NCBI GenBank assembly: GCA_021613535.1
Contig: CP075493.1
Span: 1,922,001-1,986,000, forward strand
Source: Adineta vaga
Lineage: Eukaryota > Rotifera
Length of the DNA stretch: 64,000 nucleotides
Reading direction: 5' to 3'
Below are positions 45,901-59,277 of the stretch, piece by piece (positions within the stretch are counted from its first letter, which is position 1; each line of letters opens with the position of its first letter). Both the position numbers and the translations under genes were made by a program. The notes under the pieces are model-generated. The model was not told the origin of the DNA. It saw only the letters and a list, made by a program, of their open reading frames with translations, and made no database searches.

Positions 45901-48900
45901 ATCATCATCTTCTTCATTATCATCTGGAGATGAATAAACTGAATTTCGATAATTCACACTTAATTGAACTTTTTGTCGACTTAATTGTGATGCTGAATGT
46001 AATTTATTAATTTTCTTATTTTTTATTAGAATTTTATATTTCAATTGATTTGGTGATGGTAATAATGGATCTTCATAGAAATCTGTATCGAACATGTATT
46101 TTGTTATTAATTTATCACCGAAAACTTTCACAAATGTTTGAGCCATACGTGCTTGTTGAATTAATGAACAACGATTTTCAATTGATAATATAACCGGATA
46201 TGGAGATGTTAGAAATGCACTTTCATTGATTACTTCAACGACAAGTTTAAACGAAATTTTACTAACAAATGTTCGTCCATGATAAATTACCGGATAACCA
46301 TCATCACCATCCCAACAATCAAGTTCAACACAACGACATCCAGATAAAAGAGTCTAGAAAGATGAATTTCGATCATCAAAAAAAAACCGAATTCAATGGT
46401 AGATTTCTTACTTCACGATACATTTCAACCGATGATTCACCACGTAATTGATGACCCGTAAGATAAGTATTATGAGATGAAGCAATGAAATAATACGATA
46501 ATGGATTATCCATTTCCTAGAAAACGAACAATAATGAAATTTGCCAAAAAGCCAAATTGAATATCTTACTTGTTCATTAACTTTTGTATGTTCATTAACA
46601 AAAGCATAGTTTTCCTTATCTAATAAATAACGTGAAAAACCTTCGAACGAAAGTACCTTATTCAATCGATTTTGTCGATGTGGTTCATGACGCTATAAAG
46701 AGAACAAAAAACTGAAATTGAAATTCGATGAAATTTACAGATAACTTACATAGATAATTTGTTCAATTTCATATGCACTTTTCTTTTCTTTTTGATGTTC
46801 AAATAGAAAATTTTGAAATTGTTCTTGAGTAATAAGAACATTGCCTCGATTATGTGTACTAATTGCATAACATGGTATGGATGATATAGCAATCATATCA
46901 TAAATACGACGAATATTTGCATCAGTTACATCATCAATCATATTTCGAGTAATAAGACCAGTTAAATGTCTTGAAATATCAAATAAATCATTTTTATATT
47001 GATCTTTCATTATAAAATTTTGTTCAAGATTAATTTCACATGCAAATTTATCGAATAGATCTTTTAAATCACGTCGACAATGAAAATAGAATGATTTAAA
47101 TAATTCGACAAATTCAGGAAAATCCATATGACTTTCATTGATAATCCATGGTGATGACGAATCTTGTATTTGAGTATTGGAATTTAATAATTGCAAACGA
47201 TTACGTTTATTAATCAATACATTAGTCGAAGGATTTAATGTTAATTGATTGATTAAACCAAAACGTTGCTTTGTATTAGTATGATGTTGACTTAATGAAC
47301 GAGCAGTTTTCGTTATTTGAGATGAAGGAGTCGATGATGATGATGATGATTTCGCTCGATGATCAGGAGTTTTAGATTTATCTCGTGTAGCTATTGTAGA
47401 ACTATGTAGTTGCCATTTTGATCTACCCGAAGGTTCAGATTCAGTCGAAAAACTAGCTTTTCGATCCTAAATTGAAAACAAAACGGATCATTATTATAAA
47501 TTATTCAAATTTCGAAAAACATTTTTTCGTTTCATAAATCGTTCAAACAAACCTGTTCAAATTTATTTCGTCTTCGTAAACCTATATTTGACCAGGATTT
47601 TATCACACTTCCCGATTTTTTCGATGTCGTATGTTCACGTTCGTATGGAAATAATGAATTTGAATTCCATTGCCTTCCACCAAAGGTAAGTATAGCATTC
47701 ATTGGTGTTGGCCCTTCAAATCGTTCATTTTCATGATATAATGCAAGATATTGATTTTTAAGCCAAACTATTCGTCGATCCGAACATAGACGATGTTTAC
47801 GATATTGTACAAGTAATTTATCGATATTTGAATACCAAATTTGTGAACAATATTTCGGACTAATAAAGCAAAGACTTCTACAAGAAAGAAAAAAAACATC
47901 AGTTTTTACTTTGAACGAAACTACTAACAGAATATCACTTACTTATTCTCATTAATCGATGCTCCGTAAATAATTGTAAAGCAATTTTCAGGATTTGTTA
48001 TATCATTTAATTTATATCGTTTTATAATTGGTAGTAAATCACAATGAAGAATACCATTACGTATATGTTTAACATATTTTAATTGAATAAAACCTTCGTC
48101 CATATCAACAAAAGCAACATCACGTAAAATATAACGTTTCATTAATATTGAATAATGTGCTGTATCATTCGATACTTGACTATTTAAATTGACATTTTCA
48201 AAACTTCGATGTGTATCCCAAGAAGGTTTTGTCCTAAAATTAAAGAAATCATTGATTAAAACAGATGATTTTATATCAAAAATCAATTACCAAGTTAATG
48301 TACAATTATCTAATTCTAATCGAACAGTAACTAAACATGAATGCATTGTATCTTCATCATAAAAAATCATCGTCGTACCATTTCTATATGAAAATAAGAA
48401 AAACAAACTAGTTGTGGAAAGTGAATACAATTTCGTTCAACAAACCGAAGTATTTGTAAACTATTAAAATCAATAATATGATGCATAGATAATAAAGAAA
48501 CTTCATGATTATGTTTTGGTTGAGCAATTGGTTGATAAAATGAGACATTTAAACAATAGAATGTCTCTGCTTCATCAATATCTAATATCGAACGATACGG
48601 TAATACTGAATTCGCTGCTGCTGCTGCTGCTTTTGTTTCATCAGTTGTATTCATAACATCATTATCACCGATAACATTAATGGCAATATTAGCCATATGA
48701 CGTGAATCAATTTCTCCACCGGTTATGGCAGTATTTGGAAATGATCGATTACGTGTACTTCTTGGTTTTGGTATTCTGAAAGAAAAAAGAGAGTTTCTGA
48801 ATGAAGAATAGTTTTGACAATGAAAAAACAGAACATACTGATCGGTTAAATTATCACCATAGGGTACAGAAACAGTTGCTGAATGTTTTTCTTTCATTTC

Positions 48901-51900
48901 AGGTATGATTGATTGTCGTGGTAATTTCATACGATTAAGATCATTACAACATTTAAATAATGGTAAACGACGATGACAATTATGAAACATAGCAATATCT
49001 TTTAAAACCATATGAACAAGTTCAATCTTGCGCGTATTGATTAATCCACCAACACCAATACCTACAATTACAAAAGATTCATTCTTTTCTTCAATTGAAA
49101 AAGAAAAGTTAAATTATACGTGTTAAAAAATGTTCTTGATTTTGAACTTCAGCAACCGTCTAAATTCATAAAAATCATCAAATTAAAAAAATCATGAACT
49201 TATCAAAGATTTTACTTCAAGTGGTTTTTGTGTATTTCGATTACAGAGAACAACAATACTGGGTACACCACTTAAGATTGTTCGAAGATCTTTAAGAAAT
49301 GTACCAAAAAATGGTACAACTTTACATGTTGGTATATCCAATGCTCGACTAACAGCATCACAATACTGTGGAGTTTTATCATTAGAATTAAATGCATCGG
49401 TAAGAAATTTAAAACCAGGAATTTCATCCGTTATTGTTAACCATAATGGACGAAATGCTTCAATTCTAAAACGAACAAAGAAAACGATATTGATTGATTT
49501 CTGTTCTTTAATAAGACATACTTCAATCCAGCTAAGATTTGCATAGCACTATTGAAATTGCCCATATACCAACATGTTATTGCGCATCGAAGTATGGATG
49601 CAACAATCGCTTTTCGTTCTTGAAAATTTGTTTGTGAAACAATTAATTGTTGAATAAATGATCCAACCTGAATAGAAACAAATCGATCTTTTGAAGAACA
49701 AAAAAAACAAAATTAACTCAATGATAACATACCGCTTGAAAACGTTCGACAAGTATTCGAATACTTTTACCTTGAATTGATGTATCATTTGGTGATAAAA
49801 CTGGTATATCTAATGTTAAATGTCTCAGATATTGTAATGGTGGTACACTAAGAAATATTTCATGTTCAATTTCTGTTAAACGTATTGCAACTTCTTCGGG
49901 AAAATCGAAAAGATATTTCAATTCTTCAAGATCTGATGAGAAACAAAATGGTTGTGTATGATCTATTGGTTGAAGATACGATGGATTTAATACTAAATGA
50001 GATAAGACTGTTGAACGTGTATTTTGCATTAAACGTGTTAAATTTTGTATATGATCAGGTGAAGATTTTCTTGTTGAATGATTGTCATTTGTTTGATCTT
50101 TCGAGAAATTTTTATATAAATCTGTTATTGTTTGATAGGGATTCTTATTTGAATGGGTTGCTAATGATGTTGGTAAAAGTGTCATGCGTCGTCCGCATTG
50201 ATGTGGTTGAGATGTTCGACGCATTGATGAACTGAATGGAATATGTTTATCAAGTAATGCGAAACCTTCGACATTAACAATTTTCCATAAATAAACAGTT
50301 ATAGCACGTAAATCAGCGGTATTATTTAATTGTAAACGCCATTTTGTTTTATTATGAAATTCTAGAACAAGTTCATTGATTCCTGCACTTAAATGATGTC
50401 CACTAGTTATCCAATGGACAAGATCAGCAATACGTTGTTCTTTATAGATAATACGCGTTTTCATATTTAATAAACAGATCTTATCGGAACGAATACAAAG
50501 AAGACGATTGCCCTACGAAAGAAAAAAACAACGAAAGTTAATAGAAGAAGAAATAATTGAAATCGAATGAACAAACTTTTCGTTGTGATCGTTTGGCTTG
50601 GATTTCTTTAACAACATAGATTTCAGCACCATAACTTGGTAAATTTCGACATAAACGAACATAACATTCTTTCAATCGTGTTGGATTGTCGTAATCATTA
50701 ATATGAAATAGTTTACGTTGTTTATCTTTGATTAATTTAAGTATTTCATTACTATGACGAAAATCTGGTGGAAGAAATGGTCTCTTAGATTTATGTGTAT
50801 TAGAATCGGCATCTTTACAACAAGCTATATCAACGAAACGAAATTTTCCCAGATTACGTCGATGTCGATGACGCCATGATGGTCGAATTGTATGAGAACT
50901 ATTACGATTATTTGTACCGGCTGAAGAATTATTTAAAACAATATTTAACGTTTGTAATTCATCCTCTGAAGGGAAGAAAAAAAAAGAATTAATCAATGTG
51001 TTTAATGTAGAATTTTTACCTTCGGCAAGATCAAGATTTTCTTCAGGCCATACTTCAAGACGTAGTTGTAAAGCTGCTAGAGCAGCTGATTCTTCCTTCG
51101 AACATATTAATCTTCCTGAAACAATATCTCTTTGAATTTTAACATATTCTCGACAAATATCTTCGATAATAACATCATCCATTTCTAAATCATTTGCCAC
51201 ATCGGTATCCTAGGAATTAATAGAAATTTCACGATTATCTTTCGAAAGAAGAGGGAAACAACTAAGAATTTACTTGAAGAGCAAGAATTTCTTTAATTTG
51301 ACTTGTCCAAACACGAAATGAACTTCGTAATGATTCGAGTAAAGTAAAAAAACTTTTCAATTCTTTTTGTACAAGATAATCTAGAAGAATGAAATGATAT
51401 AGAATGCATGATTTTGTATTTTATTCGATCACTTACCTTTAAAATCTTCAGGAGATCGTAATACCCAACTTGCAATTAGAACGAGAACATCATTATCCTG
51501 TTTTGTTGCTTTATCTTTTGTTGTTGCAGCCATAATTAATGATTTAATCGAACGTTGTTTTTGTTTTGGTGATGAAAAACTAAAAATTGACTCTTGAGAT
51601 TTATTCAAATCAATTTTTGCTATTCCATTCAAGTGTTGAGTAGATAATTGTTGTTGAGTAGAAAGATAAGCAGAAAGAGAAGAAACTGTACTATCCGATG
51701 AACGTAATGATGCCGTATCACTATGATTTGGTTGTAAACAACCCATCGATGGAGTTAAAGATGATTTTGAAATATTTGTTTCTTGATTATTTGTTGGAAT
51801 AACAATACCATCATTATATGAATGACTGCGATGTAAACCATCGGAATCAATTGGTAAATGAAGTCCGTGACGAGTTAAAGGTATTGATTTTGTCGTATCA

Positions 51901-54900
51901 AGAAAGGTTTTTGGTGAATCATTTCGACGTTCAATTAAAGGTGTTTGTTCAGTATGATTGATCAGATGTGAATCTGTGTGAAGATCTTCTGTCACAAGTG
52001 GTTGTGAATGTGATAGATGTGAAGATGCTTTCAATTTTAAAAAACGTCGATTATACTTGGAAATATTTGCAAAAAGATGATTCTTATTCATTAATACTGC
52101 TGACATATTATCAATAGTTTTCGATGGATGAAAGAATTTTTCAACAGTTTTACGAACCGATGTACGAGTATTAGTTGATATTTTTTGTTGAATTGCTTGA
52201 GAAGAAGAATCATCTTGATCTGAATTGGGATCATCATTTAACGAATGATTACTGTCATCCGATGGAGTACGAACAGCTACAAATGGGATAGGATGAGCGG
52301 TAGAAAGACAACGACCATCAGTGATATTGCTTGTTCCTGATAAAGTAACTAAAAAGAAAAGAAGAAAATCTTTGGGCTATATTCTATATCGTTCAAGAGA
52401 CTAATTAGAATCTTTCCTTCCTTCACTCAGCTCAAATTCTAGTTCTTTCATGAATATTTATGTGAAGTCAGTTTGAGAATCTTTGAACTAAAAAATCAGT
52501 CGGTTTTAAATTGTTTATCTACATACGATTATCATCATGAACGTTTGATTTATTCAATCCATTTGAGAAACTATGTGCATATTCTCGATTAACAATCACA
52601 TTTATCATTGGACTTGCTGGATCAAAATGTGCTGAAAAATCATTGAGAGAAGTTGGACTTGGTAAAAGTGGATTTTGTGAATCACTTAATTGAAATGTTG
52701 GTAAATTTAATAATTCTTTTTCAAATAACTTTATTTCTCCAACACCAGCCGTATTTGTTGTTGCGGTTGTTGTTGGTATTGATCCTGATAATAAAATTGG
52801 ATCATTCTCTACAATTGCTTGTAATAATGAATTACGATCACTGGTATTATTTATTTGTGTATTTTTTTCTGTATTTCTCCAGAACCATTTTCTTGTAGTT
52901 GGTATTGCCGTATTTGTTGTTGATGATGATACCAATGGATTTGAATTATTTGTAGAGAGCGTTGTCGGTGTCGAAAAACGTGATGGATGTTCTAATGAAT
53001 TGATATTATTCGATGGAAAATCATTTGTTGGTGCTGATTGTGAACTTGCTGCCGATGCAGTTGAAATTGATGCACTTGGTGTCACTCGAAGTATTGTACG
53101 ATTTTTGTCAATCGTTGATTGTGAATATTTCGTTGTAGAATTTCCTTGTTGAAAAAGTATTTCTGATCGTGGTATTGTTGGAATGGACGTATTTAGAGCT
53201 GTATTAATAATTGGTGATGTTACTCCATTATTAATCGTTTTACTATCATTTGAGAGATTTCCTGGATTTGTTGTAACTGATTTCTTTTTAAATAGAGGTG
53301 TAAAAATACGATGTTCAAGTAAACGAAGGATAATAACCGGATGTATCACAGATGATAAATAGGAAAGATTATAGAGAAGATTATCATTCGAATTAATAGT
53401 ACCATTTGGTAATGTTGGACTTGTAGGAATTTGTGGAACATCTTGAGATTCTTTTGATGTCGACCTTTTTTGATTAATTCCATTCTAAATGATCAATGTA
53501 GGAAAAAAGACAAATGAATTATTTTCTATTTTGAAGAAAAAAAACAAAACATCCAATCAAATTGATATTTACTTTAAGTAATTCATCAAGTAATTTTTCA
53601 ATACAAATACCAGCAAATGATGCCCATAGAGTACCGACTATTGTTTCACCTACTGCCATATGATGAACGAAATTATTTTCAAATGATTGAGGTTTTTCAC
53701 AATCGAGTGGTTCAGGTTCAACATCTAAATTCATTCAAACTTAACATCTTTCCACTTCCAGTTAATTGCAAATTAAAAGTGCTGTCTGTATGTCATTATA
53801 TATATAAGATACATAAGTTCTTAAGCAGCAGCATATAGAGAAAAATTTGACTTCAAGTAGCATCTCATTAGTATGATAAAGGTAAATATGTACTTACCAA
53901 GGATATCGAATAGATTAACTTTATTACTGACTTTAGTTAATAAACCCATATAAACAAGTATTCGTGCTCCTAGATGTTTAACATAACGTGCAAATTTTGT
54001 GGTTTGATTTGTATAAAACATTTCATCGGCTGGTAAAATTAAATGTAAAACTGTATCAGGTATATCAGCTTGTGTTAAAATTTCATGTGAATCAGGATTT
54101 AATGCTACAACACCCAATGTTTGTAAAGCCAAACAAATTAAATGCTGAAAAAAAAACAAGAAACATATTTCAATGACGAAAAATTATGAAATTTCGACTT
54201 TACCGGATCATTGTTTATATTTAACATATCGATAATAATTGTAAGATTTTCTTTTGTTCGAATAAATCTTCCTTGAAATGTATGATCTTGACAAAGTATT
54301 GTTAATAATCGAGCAGCTAAAATAACAACACAATGATGTGTACAAATTGGTGAACGTGTCGATGGTACACATTTAGGTCGATTATTAAATTCTTTTCTAT
54401 GTCCATCTAAACGTGTATGCATTAAACGTAATAAATGTACTGGTTCAATTTGATAAAGAAGTGAAAATGGTTCAAATGTATATATAGAATTGGAATGATC
54501 ATTTGAAAGAGGAGATAATGAATCGGAATTAAGTAAATGAGGACTTTTTGATAGATCAGATGTTGATCCTTTTGCTGATTGTACTAATGTTGATGTCGAT
54601 GATGAATGAACGATATTTTCATGACTTGATGATGAAATCCATCGTTTTGAAGTTTGACGTGGTGTATCATTTGATATTCCAATATTATTTAATCCTATTG
54701 GAATTGTTGATTGTGGTGTTGTAAGTATTGATTTCGAATTTGATGATCCAATACCAATACTTGATGTTCGTTTTTCATCACCTTCACGAGATATTCGCCG
54801 TAAAATATTCGATAGAGTTGATGATTTTCTCGATCGATTATTCGTATTTTTTATCGTCGATTCATCGTACGTATTTGTTTGATGAATTACATTTTGATTT

Positions 54901-57900
54901 AATTGTCGACGTGATGTTGGTATATAACATGCATTATATCTACCCGGATTAATTAAATTATGATAAACATATATATCATATAAACGATTGATTGTTAACA
55001 AGGCAAGATATTGCATATTAGCTATATCACTCGATAATAATTCTAAGGAAATATCAATTAATTTTTTTGTATGATTTTGAAAATTTTCAATATGTTCACG
55101 TTTATCATGATTACGTAGAAATTCTTGATAGGATGTCTAAATGAACAGAGAAGAAAAATGTTTTAGAAAAATAATCTCAATCTAGATATCTTAACAAACT
55201 TGATAATTCATTTTCTAAGAATCTTATATCGATGAGAAATAATCGCTTCTATTTATTATGTCTTTAGTCATGCTATATCAAGCGTTTTCTCTCAATATAT
55301 ATATATATGTATAATTTGTGACCTTAAACGATCGTAATATATTGATAGAAAATAGAAACAATGATGATTTCAACATCTGTAGAATTGATTAAGAACGTAT
55401 GAAGATGACAGACAATTTTCTGTAAGATTCATTATTTAACATCAAGATGGCAAGTAGTCCTTGGAGGAGAAAGAAGAATATAAATATATATTCAATCATT
55501 TAGAAATCTAATTAACTATTTTCCATTCGAATCTCATTTTTGTTTGATTTTCTTTTTCTATTCATCATCATACACAAGAGAAATAGAAATTGAATTGAAT
55601 TCGTTGACGAATAGAGAATTTTTAAAGAAAATTTTAATCTTATCAATCAATCGAATCCCTTGATTATTTCTAAGAGAGAATTATAACGGAACTTACATTA
55701 AGTAATGTTTGAAGAAGTTCGGCAACTTTTACATGTACTTGTGACGATGTAACTTGACTGATTAATGTTAAAATTTCGTCCATGGAATTTTGCACACGTA
55801 ATAAATCCATTAATTGATCGATACATTCGATATTTGTTGCCAAACGACTTAATTCAGAAAATCGTTTATTAAGACGATCACTAAGTGTATTGGCTAGAAT
55901 AAAATTAGAGAAATTTCAATTGTTGATATCTTAATACTGATGAAAGAAACTTTGTGAACAAAAAATTCTTTCTTTTTTTTTTCTTCTTCTAATAATTAAA
56001 TTTTCAAGTGACGTGAAAAACTGACAGTCAAATGTGATTTCTATTCATTATCTATAATGAACGAAATCAAAAGAAATCAGTCAATGATGTATTCATCAAA
56101 ATGTACTAGAAACTAACGGAAGAACTATGAAAAATGTCCGGAAAAACATTTCTCTCATCGTTATTTTAGATGCATCAGAGAAATCGAGACATATCGTGTT
56201 CAAGTACAGAAAAACGAGTCTATAAATTAGAACGTCCATTTAATTATACAATATTCGTTTGCTTTTTCTATTTCATAGGCAAAATGTTGATTATTTTTGT
56301 TTTCTTTCCGATAAACTATATGACCTAGATTAAATTGACAAGATCAGAAACACATTCTCCAAACAGCCAAGAAATTTCAAAAAGACACCGATTATGAATG
56401 ATGTTACTATCAATAGAATATGTAAGGTATGATGAGAAATGTTGAATACAAAGTTAATTAAGGAAATGAGGTTCTAAAGGAAAAATAAATGGAGTTAAAT
56501 TATAGATTTTTATAATGAAGAATCTGTTGATATCCGGAATTTACAAAGAAGTATCAAATACTAGAATAAATTCAAAAAATTTTTCTTTTACTCTTGCTAA
56601 TGATAATAGTGATTTTTATCAAGGCGTTGTTAATAGTCACGTACATTTCAAATCAGACACTGACTAAAAAAATATGTATTTATTATTTAAAAGCTCAATT
56701 AACAGAAGAAGAAGAAGAAGAAAAGAAGTTCCTTTGCTTTTTAATAAATTACTTCATTCTTTCTTTTTTTGGAACATTTGGTTAATTTAATACATATTAT
56801 CAAGATTAACATATGGAAAAAGGAAAAGAATACGAATGTTATTTGAGAACTTACTTTCTGCTGATGTTTGAGCTGTTGTTGCAGCTGATTGTTGTTGTTG
56901 TCGTGATGATCTATACCATGTAAGATACTAGCAGCCAACGATGCAGTGCCCGTCTATAAAAAACGATATAAAACCTGAAAACATCTTTTCACTATGTTAA
57001 CATCATCGTTCTTTTTCTCTCTTATTCTTTATGTTGATGTAAATCTTTGAAGGTACAGTATAGGATGAATATAATGTTAGAAAATATCAAAACATGCACT
57101 TCCTCTCAAGAACGGAAATTACATTAACAACAATTGAGATGGAAAGATCAACAGACAAGATGAACGATTTGAAGAGCAATGAACTAGATTTTGTACCTAA
57201 AGTTTTAAGTATTAATTCGAATTCATCCGAGACAGATAAATAAATTATTTCTTTCTTGAAATGAGAAAATATTTTTATTCTCAGACTATTGTTTTTCTCA
57301 TATACGTACTTTCCGTTTGGCATGTGATAATCTTCCTGCATGGGAATTTTCTACATCATCACGATCTTCAGAAACTTGTCTCGATTCATTGGGAAGACCT
57401 GTTACACCTTGAATACTATTTTGTGTATTTGTTCCAAAAATTCGTCTTGATTTGCCCATTGAACTTTGAGATGAAAAACTCTTTTTAAACGATTTCGAAT
57501 CATAAGAATCACTTCCACTATAACGAAGAACACGTTTTAAATTTCGCAAACCATTTGCTGGAATAAAACTACTATTTATCGATGTATTATTATAATTAAG
57601 TAAAGATGTTGTTGTTTGATATTGTTCAAGATCTCGAGATAAAAATCGATGACGCTTCGAACTGGATGAATGTTTACGACATAATTTACGAAATTCACGT
57701 TCAACAAAATTTGTTTGTAAATTCTTCACACATGGCCATAATGATAATGGTGTATCACCATATTTATTTGATATTGTTATTGCTGCATGATGAGATATAA
57801 GTATATCACATACATTATATTGTAAACGTGCAGCAAGATGTAATGGACTACAATATAATTCATCACGTACATTGACATTGGCACCATATTTAAGTAAAAG

Positions 57901-59277
57901 TGTACATGCATAATGATTATTACGTTGAGCAGCTAGAAATAATGGTGGTAATGTATATAAACGTTCAGTTGTATAATAACTCGTATAATCAAGTGTACCA
58001 TTACGACGAGATGATGCACGTGGTAGATCAGTTAATAAACGATCAGATATTTGTGATAATGTATTTGAAGGTGATAATTGAGAATTTGATGAAATATTAA
58101 TTGCACTTGGATGTACTATGCATTCGGATCAATACCATATTTCAAACAGATACGCATTACATCTTGAGAATCTAATTTAAAATATAATTAATTATTAGAT
58201 AAATTAGATTAAAATACGGAATCTTTTTTTTTCTAATGTGCCACATCAAATTAATTGACAAGAACAGATAGAAATATGTTAAGAAAATATGAGCGAAAGA
58301 TAGTTGAATTCAATCAAATGAATCTTACCATACATAATTGCAATATGTAAAACATTTCGAAATATTGGTGGTGCATCATTCGGTGAATCACTTGTTGGAT
58401 ATCGCATTTCCTTATGAAAACTTGTTGGTGCTGTAAACATGGAATCATGTTCTGTTTCACAACGTTCATGAATTGATGAACCAATGTTTAAAGATGATGG
58501 ATTCGATGTTAAATGTGTATGTTGATGATTATTAATTAATGCAGCTGCAAGTGGACCTGTTGTATATGTTAATATACTACTTGCTGCATCAAACATAGAA
58601 GTTGTATGTTCAGGTGATGAAAGTGATGGTTGTTCATCGGTATCATTACTAAATAATGCTTGTTTACTATATACTTCAAGTAAATCAGTGTTACTAGTAA
58701 TTGATGGTGAACCAAAGGATGTCGTTGTATGTGAAGGTATTTGTGTAGGTGGTAATGGATGAATTTGAAAACCTGATTGATGATGTGACATACTTGCACG
58801 ATCTTTAATAAGATTAAATTTTGTTTGATGAATATCAATAATTCGACGAACAGTATATTTATCATTATTAATAATTGCTTTTTCTAAATTTTCTGATTCA
58901 CACTAAAACAAAAGAAGAAATCAATGATATTTATCTAGTTTTTTTTTCTTTTTCTCGATTGTTTTCATTACACTCATATCAAGAATTGAACAGATATCCG
59001 ATGTATCATGTGAACTAAATCGTACGACACTATTATTCGATGATCGTCGACTTGTATTCGATGTATCACGTACATCTAAATAACTGGATGATGAATCAGG
59101 ATCAGTTATAATACGCCAATAAGGTGATAATGAACGTGATGAATTCGATTCATGATCAGATGCAATTGATTTTGTTGAATGCAGTAATTGACCATCAACT
59201 TCATCTTCCACCGGAGTTTGTCGTTTAAGTTTTGGTGAACGTACACGACTCAATGGTACAGATAACATTTGTGACAT
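42939..59277 (-). CDS. PLCE1: Giant phospholipase C-epsilon with ankyrin, helical-repeat and FERM-like N-terminal regions
   Basis: A run of over 25 minus-strand exons from ATG 59277 to TGA 42939, likely about 3,000 residues. PLC-epsilon cleaves PIP2 to IP3 and DAG, and activates Rap through its own GEF. Order: Ser-rich start; ankyrin-like units about 57720-58900 ([17 protein letters not shown]); basic linker; helical armadillo-like part about 53900-55900; Ser/Thr linker about 51480-53350; FERM-like F2/F3 about 50240-51470 ([32 protein letters not shown]); CDC25 about 48850-49980 ([25 protein letters not shown]); PH-like; EF-hand region; X box ([24 protein letters not shown]) near 46170-46490; acidic X-Y linker 45745-45980; Y box to about 44900; C2 to 44200 ([17 protein letters not shown]); RA1 about 43690-44060; RA2 about 43133-43620. 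Both catalytic His and the Ca-binding Asn/Glu/Asp are present. FERM and CDC25 share one exon (49718-50464). The frame breaks near 58120, and one junction near 55900-56900 is uncertain. Confidence 0.85.
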
